Shown piece by piece: positions 7,645-15,384 of a stretch of DNA of 24,494 nt (the first letter of the stretch is position 1; the number at the start of each line of letters is the position of its first letter). Source of the DNA: an uncultured Lachnospiraceae bacterium (GTDB lineage Bacteria > Bacillota > Clostridia > Lachnospirales > Lachnospiraceae); the NCBI GenBank assembly GCA_902803015.1, contig CADCOL010000168.1, forward strand, positions 1 through 24,494, read 5' to 3'. Both the position numbers and the translations under genes were made by a program. The notes beneath the pieces are model-generated. The model worked only from the letters and a program-made list of their open reading frames with translations, was not told where the DNA came from and made no database searches.

Positions 7645-7673
7645 ATTATATCCGCAGTGGAAATAGAAGTCAA
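7645..7673 (-). promoter_or_regulatory. Promoter of the SRP RNA gene
   Basis: On the minus strand: TTGACT (7673-7668), a 17-base spacer, TATAAT (7650-7645). Five of six and six of six matches to the housekeeping consensus. Start of transcription is expected near 7638, about 27 bases before the inferred mature 5' end. Confidence 0.82.
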
Positions 7674-7685
7674 CCGTGATATATA

Positions 7686-7716
7686 TGCCTGTCCGCCTTC
7701 GGCGGACTGACAGGCA
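7686..7716 (-). repeat. Hairpin between murE and the SRP RNA promoter
   Basis: Inverted repeat: on the minus strand TGCCT, a four-base bulge, GTCCGCC, loop GAA, GGCGGAC, AGGCA. It begins 27 bases past the murE stop. The stem is strong but no T run follows, so it could be a weak or factor-assisted terminator, or a 3' end stabiliser, for the mecA-thioesterase-murE transcript. Confidence 0.55.
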
Positions 7717-7742
7717 GTTTCGGGGTCGTTTCCCGAGGGATA

Positions 7743-9212
7743 CTAACTCCGGAAATACTCAAGCACAACTTCTTCTTCGCTGAAATGATAACGCTGTCCC
7801 TCGATTTCCTGATAGGTTTCGTGTCCTTTTCCGAGCATTGCAATGATGTCGCCGGGTTCGGCATGATCAAGCGCGTAGGTGATGGCTTCTTTGCGGTCGT
7901 CGATGCAGATGTATTTGCCGTTATGCTTGTTGATGCCTTCAATGATTCCCTTATTGATGTCTTCCATGGATTCGAATCGGGGGTTGTCCATTGTGATGAT
8001 GGAAAGATCCGCCATGCGTCCCGCAACTTCACCCATTCCGATTCTTCTTGCTGCGGCACGGTTTCCGCCGCAACCGAAAATACAGATTAAACGTTTCGGT
8101 TCGTAAGCACGCAGCATTTCCAAAACGCATTCCGAACTGAAAGCGTTGTGCGCATAATCAATCACCACGCAGGCTTTGGACAGTGCTTCGGGAATAATCT
8201 GGGTGCGTCCCTTTACACTGACTTTGGAGAGTGCGGCATCCATCACTTCTCCGGGAACATTCATCTGTGCGCAGATTGCACAGGCGATTGCGGCATTTTC
8301 CGCATTGAAATATCCCGGCATTGCCGTTTTGATATGATGCGAGAGTCCTGTTTTGGCGTTTAAATCGAATTCCACGCCAAACATGGTTCCGTCCCACAGA
8401 TTCTTAAGATTCTTTACCGTAAAGTCCGCATCGTCTTTTAAGGATACGGTTACGGGGTTTTTGCAAACCTTCAGGAAGTCCGCGCTGTTTTCGTCATCCA
8501 GAAAGATGATGCCGGTCGGAACGAGATTGAAGAGTTTCATTTTACATGTTTTGTATTCCTCAAAGTCGGCATGTTCCGTCGGAGAAATATGATCCGGAGA
8601 AAGATTTAAGAAAGCACCGTAATTGTAATCGATGCCGAGAACACGGTTTAATTTAAGCCCCTGTGAGGAGACTTCCATGACCACATGACTGCAGCCGTTT
8701 TCCTTCATGACGGAGAATAAATACTGCAAATCGAAGGACTCCGGGGTGGTGTTTCTTAAGTCGTAATCGATTTTATCATTTCCGATATAGGCGCCGTTGG
8801 TTCCGACCATACCGACTTTGTATCCGGCCTCTGTCAGAATGGCTTTCACCATATGTGCCGTCGTGGTCTTGCCTTTGGTTCCGGTCAGCCCGATGACGGT
8901 CATGTCCTTTGTCGGGTGATCGTACCATGCTGCGGAGATTAACGCCATCGCGGATCTGGCATCTTCTACGCGAATTACGGCAAAACCGTCCGGTGCGGAT
9001 ACTTCCTTTTCCACGATTGCGGCTACCGCGCCCGATTCAATGGCCTTCGGCAGATAATCATGGCCGTCGCTTTGATAACCGGTGATGCAGAAGAAAAGAT
9101 TTCCGGGTTCTACTTTTCTCGAATCCATGCAGATGCCGGAAATTTCGGCATCAAAAGAACCCTGTACCAGGGTACAGGGAATGTCTTTTAAGAGGTCTTT
9201 CAGAGTCTTCAT
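7743..9212 (-). CDS. murE: UDP-N-acetylmuramoyl-tripeptide synthetase, MurE family
   Basis: 489-residue cytoplasmic Mur ligase that adds the third amino acid to UDP-MurNAc-L-Ala-D-Glu. Domains in order: N-terminal UDP-binding domain with DSRKVEPGNLFFCI (30-43), ATP-binding core with Walker A GTKGKTTT (111-118), VMEVSSQGL, the lysine region YKTCKMKLF that holds the carbamylated lysine, and a C-terminal domain with FGCGGNR (379-385), MGEVAGR and DNPR (409-412). DNPR is the motif associated with meso-diaminopimelate. Around it the sequence departs from textbook MurE: DYAHNAFSSECVL replaces the usual DYAHTPD, and DNPRFE the usual DNPR(S/T)E, so a second MurE-like paralogue is possible. A TTG two codons earlier is open, but ATG at 9212 is spaced properly from AAAGGAA. 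Last gene of a three-gene operon. Confidence 0.83.
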   Translation of the reverse strand: MKTLKDLLKDIPCTLVQGSFDAEISGICMDSRKVEPGNLFFCITGYQSDGHDYLPKAIESGAVAAIVEKEVSAPDGFAVIRVEDARSAMALISAAWYDHPTKDMTVIGLTGTKGKTTTAHMVKAILTEAGYKVGMVGTNGAYIGNDKIDYDLRNTTPESFDLQYLFSVMKENGCSHVVMEVSSQGLKLNRVLGIDYNYGAFLNLSPDHISPTEHADFEEYKTCKMKLFNLVPTGIIFLDDENSADFLKVCKNPVTVSLKDDADFTVKNLKNLWDGTMFGVEFDLNAKTGLSHHIKTAMPGYFNAENAAIACAICAQMNVPGEVMDAALSKVSVKGRTQIIPEALSKACVVIDYAHNAFSSECVLEMLRAYEPKRLICIFGCGGNRAAARRIGMGEVAGRMADLSIITMDNPRFESMEDINKGIIEGINKHNGKYICIDDRKEAITYALDHAEPGDIIAMLGKGHETYQEIEGQRYHFSEEEVVLEYFRS

Positions 9213-9230
9213 CTCCAAATTCCTTTCGTA

Positions 9231-9953
9231 TTAACGGGAGAGTTTGCAAAGAACGATGGTCGTTCCGTCTGCCAAAGCTCCTCTAAGGTAAGTCGCGCCG
9301 TTTTCCTGTTTTCTTGTAAAGTAAAGGGTATCGCCTTCGAAACAGGATTTCTTGTAATCAATCTGAAAATCGGTAAAATCGGCCTCGTCCCATTCTTTCG
9401 AGGTAAACAGTCCCTCGATGGCGCGCACGTATGCAACATTGTTCATATGAAGTCCGTAGTCGATGTCGATGCAGCGCACCTTGTATTCGCCGAAGGGTTC
9501 ACCGTCCTTAAAATCGCGAATTCGCTCGAATTCTTCGGTATCACCGGCTTCCTCACAGAATACCAGATCCTCGGGATAAACGCTTTCGAGTTTCTGGATT
9601 GCTTTGGTATCGGAATCGATGACCACCCACTCGGTTTTGCCGTATGCCAGAAGTTCGTCGCCGTTTGAAAGCGTGTACTGGCGGTCACCTTTTATCCTCG
9701 ACGGTTTCTGCGGCCAGGTCGCAAAGGTAACGGTTTCGGCCATTCGCACATGGCGGTTAAAATGAATCTTCGTCTTGGACGCAACCCAAAACAGGCGCTT
9801 CGGATTGAAGGCGGTAATGCCGAGATCCAAAAGCTCCGCATGTTCCATTGCCATATCCAGAAAAATATCGATACAGTCCGATAAGGATAATTCCGCGTTC
9901 CAGTTGCTCCGGCTCGGGAGCACATAATCCTGCTTAATCAGTTTGTTTTGCAT
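9231..9953 (-). CDS. Acyl-ACP thioesterase (FatA/FatB-like, double hotdog)
   Basis: 240-residue cytoplasmic enzyme expected to release free fatty acids from acyl-ACP. The layout is two hotdog folds. The first holds RSNWNAELSLSDCIDIFLDMA, NPKRLFWVASKTKIHF and the WPQKP segment; the second begins near residue 150 and carries the active-site stretch DIDYGLHMNNVAYVRAIE (163-180). His169 matches the catalytic histidine of the D-x-D-x-N-x-H-V-N-N pattern, but the asparagine two residues before it in plant enzymes is Gly167 here. AGGTTTGAGG precedes the ATG, and the mecA stop is only 10 bases upstream, so the two are cotranscribed. Bacterial members of this family are known mainly from Firmicutes. 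Chain-length preference cannot be read off. Confidence 0.86.
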   Translation of the reverse strand: MQNKLIKQDYVLPSRSNWNAELSLSDCIDIFLDMAMEHAELLDLGITAFNPKRLFWVASKTKIHFNRHVRMAETVTFATWPQKPSRIKGDRQYTLSNGDELLAYGKTEWVVIDSDTKAIQKLESVYPEDLVFCEEAGDTEEFERIRDFKDGEPFGEYKVRCIDIDYGLHMNNVAYVRAIEGLFTSKEWDEADFTDFQIDYKKSCFEGDTLYFTRKQENGATYLRGALADGTTIVLCKLSR

Positions 9954-9963
9954 TGTTTAAACC

Positions 9964-10710
9964 TCAAACCTTTCGCAGGGACTTCAGAGCGTCATGTTCA
10001 ATCATGGGCTCGTAGTGCTCGGTAACGTAGTAGGAGAAGGTATCCAGATTCGAGCAGGGAGAACCGAACTCCGTGATGAAACCGAGCAGTATGTTAAATG
10101 CATCGTCGCTTAACTCGCCTTTGCTTACCTTCAAAAGGTAGCAGCGTTTGCCGCTTTCCGTTCTTCCTTTATAAAGGGCATTCGGAACTTCCAGGTCCTC
10201 TTTGACGGAGCGGGAAAGCAAGAGCAGATCGTTCAATTCGTCAAAATAGAAGAAATGATCCGCACAGGGAGTTCCCAAACCATCCGGAGACAAATCCGGC
10301 AGCGGCGGGTTCTGGGAATCGGAGAGGGAAAGAATTTCGTCCTCGTCGTCATCCGAAGAAAGCTGTCCGCTTAAGGAACGGAACAGTTTGTCCAAACCTG
10401 CCAGAAGACCGTTCTGGGAATCCACATCCGAAGCAAAACGGGAATAACGGGAATCGAGTTCGTCAGGGTCTTCAACCTTGGTTACGGTGATGGAGGCATA
10501 GTCCTTAAAAGGAATGACCTCGATTGCCAAAGGAATATTATTCGCTTCGAAGCCGCACTGAATAAAAGCAAGCTGCATCATATCCTTGAACAGCTTCTTT
10601 ACGTTCGGGGTTCCGTAAGAGATATCGTTAATCTTTAAATTGCGCTTTTCCAGTTCTGATTTGGAGAGGATACAACGTATTTGATTGTCATTGATTTTTT
10701 CTATTTTCAT
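9964..10710 (-). CDS. mecA: MecA-type adaptor protein for ClpCP
   Basis: 248-residue adaptor that delivers substrates to the ClpC-ClpP protease; in Bacillus it holds ComK for degradation. The N-terminal substrate-binding domain is plain in MKIEKINDNQIRC and LEKRNLKINDISYG (20-33), then KLFKDMMQLAF (39-49). A strongly acidic linker (about 117-128, SSDDDEDEI) and a proline-rich stretch (PPLPDLSP) join it to the C-terminal ClpC-binding domain, recognised by FGSPCSNLDTFSYYVTEH (215-232). Length is near the 218 of B. subtilis MecA plus a longer linker. A perfect AAAGGAGG lies eight bases before ATG, and an extended -10 promoter is upstream. It heads the operon with the thioesterase and murE. Which substrates it recruits here is unknown. 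Confidence 0.9.
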   Translation of the reverse strand: MKIEKINDNQIRCILSKSELEKRNLKINDISYGTPNVKKLFKDMMQLAFIQCGFEANNIPLAIEVIPFKDYASITVTKVEDPDELDSRYSRFASDVDSQNGLLAGLDKLFRSLSGQLSSDDDEDEILSLSDSQNPPLPDLSPDGLGTPCADHFFYFDELNDLLLLSRSVKEDLEVPNALYKGRTESGKRCYLLKVSKGELSDDAFNILLGFITEFGSPCSNLDTFSYYVTEHYEPMIEHDALKSLRKV

Positions 10711-10778
10711 AAGTATATCCGCCTCCTTTCAATTGTTTTGTTGCTTGAAAAATTAAGGCTTGTTTTATTTCTAATCCT

Positions 10779-10787
10779 ATTATATCA
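10779..10787 (-). promoter_or_regulatory. Extended -10 promoter for the mecA operon
   Basis: On the minus strand TGATATAAT (10787-10779), a perfect -10 hexamer with the extended TGn element. The matching -35 position reads GAAACG and is poor, as often seen with extended -10 promoters. The start codon is about 60 bases downstream of the likely transcription start. Confidence 0.65.
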
Positions 10788-11174
10788 TAAATTACAGCAT
10801 CCGTTTCGGATTTTTTTACCGGAAGGGAGGCGATTCGCAATTTATTTGGGTTAAATGCCCGGGAATTCATCCCGTGGCGTCTTACAAAGCCGAGTGCAAA
10901 TCCGTACCGGCGTTTCCAAAATTCTAAAACTAAACAGTCCTTTTGACTACAATAACTTCAATTATTCCATTTTTTTATTTCAGTATTTTCAGGTATTGCG
11001 AAACGGGTGCTGCAATTACAGAATCGTTCGGAAAAAGAAGAACATCACGGATTCCTTTTGGGAGATTCTTTGACCGAAGGCCTTCTTAATGATGAAAACG
11101 AATTCTTCCTCCCGTCACATCGCAAAGTCCCTTGAACAGTTTGGTTTGATAAAACCGGCAGCTGAAAAATGATG
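10788..11174. other. Stretch without a convincing gene between divergent operons
   Basis: About 390 bases between the mecA and GH18 promoters. It holds a small hairpin ATCCG-TTT-CGGAT followed by T7 (10799-10817), an interrupted repeat CGGGA/TCCCG near 10860-10875, and pyrimidine-rich patches around 10935-10985. Reading frames on both strands are short, lack good ribosome sites and do not resemble known proteins. I recognise no riboswitch, T-box, tRNA or attachment site. Confidence 0.5.
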
Positions 11175-11203
11175 ATGACGGTGCAGGAAGAATTTGTTAT
11201 AAT
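11175..11203 (+). promoter_or_regulatory. Promoter of the GH18-to-17551 gene cluster
   Basis: ATGACG (11175-11180), a 17-base spacer and TATAAT (11198-11203), with an extended TGT just before the -10 box. It is 42 bases ahead of the GH18 start codon. Confidence 0.75.
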
Positions 11204-11244
11204 ATAGGGTGGTTCTGTATAGGCCAAAAAGGAGAAACAGGGAA

Positions 11245-13143
11245 ATGTCCTCAAACAAAAAAGAGAATGTAAAGTCCAAAGACAGAGAGAATATAAAGAA
11301 GAGCAGCTCCAAAGCAAAGAGCGCAAAGAAGAAAAAACAGTCCCAGGCGGCAAAGAATACATTATCAAAGGCGATTCCGGTATTTGTAGCGATTATCCTG
11401 ATTATCGTGGTAATTGCCGCATTTTACGGACAGAAAATTGTGGAAAAGTATTCCTACGGTACGGAACGTTATGACATGAATCAGTATTTCAATGTCGAAA
11501 GCGGAAAACTGTCCGTGGTACTGGATTATCAAAGAATCGAAGACAAAGCGGTGTTGATTGATGCGAGACCCTATATTTCGCAGGAATTCGTGGAAAAATA
11601 TTTTACCGACCATTTCTATGTAAATCTTGATGAAAGCTCCGTTTTGTACACAACGGCGGATCAGACCATCAAGTGCATGATCGGGGATGATTTTCCGTAT
11701 TATTTAACGAAAGACAAGCAGATTGACTTAGAATATGCGCCGGTCATCAAGAAAGGCGATACGCTTTACTTTGCGCTCGATTATGTGGCGATATTTGTTT
11801 ATATGAATTACCACATCTACTCCGAGCCGGAGTATATAAAAATCGATCTGGAAGGTCTCGGATGCAACTGTGCGGTCATGACCAAGGATTCCGCGGTCCG
11901 CTACCAGGGCGGAATCAAGAGCCCGATCCTCGACGACGTCATCAAGGGTGAGCGAATCGGTGTCATCGAAGAGATGGAAGACTGGGCAAAGGTTGTAACA
12001 TCCCGCGGTATCACCGGTTATATTCAGATCAAGCAGTTCGAATACGCAGAGGAGATGTTCGCGAACATCATTCAGGAAAGACCGATGATTCCTTTGGAAT
12101 ATACCGATATCAAGCACGACGGTAAAATCAACATGGCCTTTGAACAGGTATTTGCGGATCCTGCTTCCAATTTCGGAAAGGATACGGAAAATGTTAGAAG
12201 CGTCAACGTGATTGCCCCGACGCTTTATCGTATCAAGGATAACGACGGAACCGTGGAAGCACTTCCGGCAACGAACTATGTTAAGAAAGCCCATGAAAAG
12301 GGCATGGATGTCTGGGTTGTATGGACCGATGTGGACTATGAAGTCGACATGAAGCAGGTTCTCGGAACATCCACAAAGAGAAATGCTTTAATCTCGCGCA
12401 TGATTTCCGAAGCGAAAGAATGCGGATGTGAGGGTATCAATATTGACTTTGAGCGAATCGGACAGGAAAGCGCAAGGGATTTTGTACAGTTCTTAAGAGA
12501 GCTTTCCGTGGAAACGCATAAAGAAGGCATTATCCTTTCGGTTGACAACTACGCACTTGCGTCGGTAACCAAATTCTATGACCGTAAGGAGCAGGGTAAT
12601 GTCTGCGATTATGTCATTATCATGGGATATGACGAGCACTGGGCATCCTCCCAGGAGGCGGGCAGCGTTGCCAGCATCAATTATGTGGAGCGCGGTATCA
12701 AGGAGACTCTGAAAGAGGTTTCCGCGGACAAGGTTATCAACGCGGTTCCTTTCTATACCAGAATCTGGAGAACCACGGATGACGGCAAGGTAAGCTCCGA
12801 GACCATCGGTATGGAGCTTCAGAACAACTGGATTGAGCAGACCGGAATCACACTTGCATGGGATAACGAAAGCTGCCAAAAGTACGGCGAGAAAATGATT
12901 GGCGGAAAGACCTGCCAGATCTGGGTGGAAGACGCGGAAAGCCTTCAGGTAAAATTAAGCGTCATGGATTCCTATAAACTTGCCGGCGTTGCGGAGTGGA
13001 AGCTCGGATTCGAAACCCCGGATATCTGGGAGGTATTTGAACAGTACATGGCCGGAGCGTTTGAAAAGGAAGAAGGCGCAGAAGACGGCGGGGATAAAGA
13101 TGCCGGAGAAGCTCAGGACGGCGAACAGGAAGCGCAGGAGTAA
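11245..13143 (+). CDS. Membrane-anchored SH3-like / glycoside hydrolase family 18 protein
   Basis: 632-residue surface protein. A very basic cytoplasmic segment (1-43, Lys/Ser-rich) precedes one membrane helix (about 44-61), so it is probably anchored with the rest outside. Residues 75-205 resemble the stalk domain seen in copper-amine-oxidase-N-like proteins. A bacterial SH3 domain lies about 208-265. The GH18 barrel (about 280-600) has VNVIAPTLY, DVWVVWTD, the catalytic signature GINIDFERIG with Asp401 and Glu403, IIMGYDEHW (458-466) and a late AEWKLGFETPDIW. The last 25 residues are Glu/Asp/Gly-rich. GH18 proteins of this type cleave GlcNAc linkages in peptidoglycan, as in YaaH/SleL spore proteins. 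ATG at 11245 follows AAGGAGA; an upstream GTG is open but overlaps the promoter. Confidence 0.85.
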   Translation: MSSNKKENVKSKDRENIKKSSSKAKSAKKKKQSQAAKNTLSKAIPVFVAIILIIVVIAAFYGQKIVEKYSYGTERYDMNQYFNVESGKLSVVLDYQRIEDKAVLIDARPYISQEFVEKYFTDHFYVNLDESSVLYTTADQTIKCMIGDDFPYYLTKDKQIDLEYAPVIKKGDTLYFALDYVAIFVYMNYHIYSEPEYIKIDLEGLGCNCAVMTKDSAVRYQGGIKSPILDDVIKGERIGVIEEMEDWAKVVTSRGITGYIQIKQFEYAEEMFANIIQERPMIPLEYTDIKHDGKINMAFEQVFADPASNFGKDTENVRSVNVIAPTLYRIKDNDGTVEALPATNYVKKAHEKGMDVWVVWTDVDYEVDMKQVLGTSTKRNALISRMISEAKECGCEGINIDFERIGQESARDFVQFLRELSVETHKEGIILSVDNYALASVTKFYDRKEQGNVCDYVIIMGYDEHWASSQEAGSVASINYVERGIKETLKEVSADKVINAVPFYTRIWRTTDDGKVSSETIGMELQNNWIEQTGITLAWDNESCQKYGEKMIGGKTCQIWVEDAESLQVKLSVMDSYKLAGVAEWKLGFETPDIWEVFEQYMAGAFEKEEGAEDGGDKDAGEAQDGEQEAQE

Positions 13144-13168
13144 AGAACCGATCAGGCTTCGAACAAAT

Positions 13169-14233
13169 ATGGATACTGTAATTTATACGATATATGAGAA
13201 TAATCCGAACCCACCCGAGATGGAGAAGCTCGGAGAGATTATAAAAAACGGCGGACTCGTGGCGTTTCCCACGGAGACGGTATACGGTCTCGGAGGGGAC
13301 GGCTTAAATCCGGAATCCTCCAAAAAGATTTATGCCGCAAAAGGGCGTCCGTCGGACAATCCTCTCATTGTGCATATTGCAAGGATGGAGGATTTGGGAG
13401 TTCTTGTAAGAGAGATTCCCGAAACGGCCGTAAAACTCGCAGAGCGTTTCTGGCCGGGACCGCTTACAATGATTCTGAACAAATCCGATGCGGTGCCGAA
13501 GGAAACCACGGGAGGACTTGATACGGTGGCAATCCGTTTTCCGTCCCACAAAGTGGCGCAGGAACTGATTCTCTCTTCGGGCGGATTCATTGCGGCACCG
13601 AGCGCAAATCTTTCGGGGAAGCCTTCTCCGACACTTGCGAAGTATGTATTGGAAGACTTAAACGGAAGAGTGGACGCGATTATTGACGGCGGAGACATTC
13701 CAATCGGACTGGAATCGACGATCGTGGATTTGACGGGGGAAACTCCCGTAATTCTAAGACCGGGCTATATTACGAAGGAGATGCTTTCGGAGGTTTTGGG
13801 TGATGTTTTAACAGATCCTACCATTCTGGACGGAAACTGCAAGGAACGTCCCAAGGCGCCGGGCATGCGCTATCGCCACTATGCTCCCAAGGGAGACCTG
13901 GTTGTGGTGGAAGGAAAAAGCGACGAGGTAGTAAGCCGGATTAACGAGGAAGTATCGAAGGCCGCGGATGCGGGACTTCGCACCGGAGTCATCGCAACAA
14001 AAGAGAATGCGGTATTTTATAATCGGGCCGACAGCGTTAAGATTATCGGAAGCCGTGAAAAGGACGAAGAAATCGCGGCATCGCTTTACCGGATTCTCCG
14101 TGAATTCGATGATGAGAACATTCAGGCTATTTTTTCCGAAGGCTTTTCGGAGGAAGGTCTCGGAGTGGCAATCATGAACCGTCTTTTGAAGGCGGCGGGA
14201 CATAAAACCATTAATCTGTGGGAGGATGCATAA
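13169..14233 (+). CDS. L-threonylcarbamoyladenylate synthase, Sua5 type
   Basis: 354-residue two-domain Sua5 protein (YwlC in Bacillus), which makes threonylcarbamoyl-AMP from threonine, bicarbonate and ATP for t6A37 modification of ANN-decoding tRNAs. The YrdC domain shows GGLVAFPTETVYGLG (28-42), KGRPSDNPLIVH (58-69), FWPGPLT, APSANLSGKPSPT (143-155) and LESTIVDL. The linker PGMRYRHYAPKG (231-242) and the C-terminal Sua5 domain (about 243-354) distinguish it from the short TsaC form. The frame stays open far upstream inside the GH18 gene, but the ATG at 13169, 25 bases after that stop, gives the family's usual start; its ribosome site is weak, so translation may be coupled. The stop overlaps the rpiB start (TAATG). 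Confidence 0.93.
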   Translation: MDTVIYTIYENNPNPPEMEKLGEIIKNGGLVAFPTETVYGLGGDGLNPESSKKIYAAKGRPSDNPLIVHIARMEDLGVLVREIPETAVKLAERFWPGPLTMILNKSDAVPKETTGGLDTVAIRFPSHKVAQELILSSGGFIAAPSANLSGKPSPTLAKYVLEDLNGRVDAIIDGGDIPIGLESTIVDLTGETPVILRPGYITKEMLSEVLGDVLTDPTILDGNCKERPKAPGMRYRHYAPKGDLVVVEGKSDEVVSRINEEVSKAADAGLRTGVIATKENAVFYNRADSVKIIGSREKDEEIAASLYRILREFDDENIQAIFSEGFSEEGLGVAIMNRLLKAAGHKTINLWEDA

Positions 14234-14664
14234 TGAAAATATCCATCGCCAGCGATCACGGCGGATTTGACTTAAAAGAAAAAGTAAAGGCCCGTTTGGA
14301 AGAGAAGGGCTATGAAGTAAAGGATTTCGGATGTTACGACAAGTCTTCCTGCGATTATGCGGATTTCGGAAGACCGGCAGCAGAAGCTGTGGCATCGGGA
14401 GAGTGCGATAAGGGTGTCTTAATCTGCACGACCGGAATCGGCATGAGCATGGTGGGCAATAAGGTAAAAGGTGTCAGAGCGGCACTTTGCGCGGACAGTG
14501 TCAGCGCATCCTTAACCCGACTTCACAATGACGCCAATGTTCTGGTTTTGGGAGCGGGCATTGTGGGAGAGAATCTGGCAATGGGCATTGTGGATACATT
14601 CTTCGAAACACCGTTTTCCAACGAGGAACGGCATATTCGCAGAATCCATAAAATAGAAGATTAA
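14233..14664 (+). CDS. rpiB: Ribose-5-phosphate isomerase B
   Basis: 143-residue cytoplasmic isomerase of the RpiB/LacAB family interconverting ribose-5-phosphate and ribulose-5-phosphate. It has the opening MKISIASDHGGFDLKE with Asp8-His9, the active-site cysteine Cys65 in ICTTGIGMSM (64-73), and RLHNDANVLVLG with His98 (96-107), all as in characterised RpiB. The family's GTGIG is TTGIG here. The ATG overlaps the Sua5 stop by one base and follows GGAGG at 14221-14225; an in-frame GTG five codons earlier is less likely. rpiB next to Sua5 and upp is a common arrangement in clostridia and supplies the ribose phosphate used for PRPP. LacA/LacB-like activity is possible but no lac genes are near. 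Confidence 0.93.
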   Translation: MKISIASDHGGFDLKEKVKARLEEKGYEVKDFGCYDKSSCDYADFGRPAAEAVASGECDKGVLICTTGIGMSMVGNKVKGVRAALCADSVSASLTRLHNDANVLVLGAGIVGENLAMGIVDTFFETPFSNEERHIRRIHKIED

Positions 14665-14703
14665 AAAACGTATCTTAAATAAGAGAAAGCGGAGGGGAGT
14701 ATT

Positions 14704-15333
14704 ATGGCAAAAGTAGTAGTCATGGATCATCCTTTGATCCAGCATAAAATCGGTTACATCCGAAGAAAGGATACCGGAACCAAGGATTTTCGTGAGACCA
14801 TCAGCGAAATCGCAATGTTAATCTGCTATGAAGCAACCAGAGATCTGGAACTGAACGAAGTGGAAATCGAAACACCGATCTGCAAGACTACGGTAAAGGA
14901 ATTAAAGGGAAAGAAACTTGCGATTATCCCGATTTTAAGAGCGGGCCTTGGCATGGTGGACGGTATGGTCACCTTAATTCCGACGGCAAAAGTCGGACAC
15001 ATCGGACTGTATCGCGATCCCGAAACCCATGAACCGGTAGAGTACTACTGCAAACTTCCGGCAGACTGCTCCGAGAGAGAAGTTTTCGTTGTGGATCCGA
15101 TGCTTGCAACCGGCGGTTCCTCTGTTGCTGCCATCCAGATGTTAAAAGACAAGGGATGCAAAAAGATTCATTTTATGTGTATCATTGCAGCACCCGAAGG
15201 CGTAAAGAAGATGACCGAGGCACATCCCGACGTGGATCTTTACATCGGTGCTTTGGATGAGCATTTGAATGAGAATGCATATATCGTACCGGGTCTCGGA
15301 GATGCGGGCGACCGTATTTTCGGAACCAAATAG
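14704..15333 (+). CDS. upp: Uracil phosphoribosyltransferase
   Basis: 209-residue cytoplasmic salvage enzyme converting uracil and PRPP to UMP; length is exactly that of the family. Key parts: [13 protein letters not shown] (76-88), the PRPP-binding loop [12 protein letters not shown] (129-140), and the uracil-binding C-terminus [25 protein letters not shown] just upstream is a strong ribosome site. It follows rpiB by 39 bases and precedes the dCMP deaminase by about 50, forming a small pyrimidine salvage group. No PyrR-type attenuator is visible in the short gap before it. Confidence 0.96.
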   Translation: MAKVVVMDHPLIQHKIGYIRRKDTGTKDFRETISEIAMLICYEATRDLELNEVEIETPICKTTVKELKGKKLAIIPILRAGLGMVDGMVTLIPTAKVGHIGLYRDPETHEPVEYYCKLPADCSEREVFVVDPMLATGGSSVAAIQMLKDKGCKKIHFMCIIAAPEGVKKMTEAHPDVDLYIGALDEHLNENAYIVPGLGDAGDRIFGTK

Positions 15334-15384
15334 GCATTTGGTCTGAGACGGAAACACAGGGTTTAAGAAAAGAAACGAGGTTAT

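Noticed and set aside
10880..10930. tRNA-like fragment (TGCAAATCC resembling a T loop, and a CCA)
   Set aside because: The flanking bases do not form a T stem and no matching acceptor strand lies upstream.
10855..11073. Possible 72-residue plus-strand protein in the mecA-GH18 spacer
   Set aside because: No ribosome site, unusual composition and no resemblance to a known family.
12980..13168. In-frame upstream extension of the Sua5 gene into the GH18 gene
   Set aside because: It would add 63 basic residues not typical of the family and overlap a clear gene; ATG at 13169 gives the normal N-terminus.
14665..14703. PyrR-type or other attenuator ahead of upp
   Set aside because: The gap is only 39 bases and shows no anti-terminator and terminator pair.
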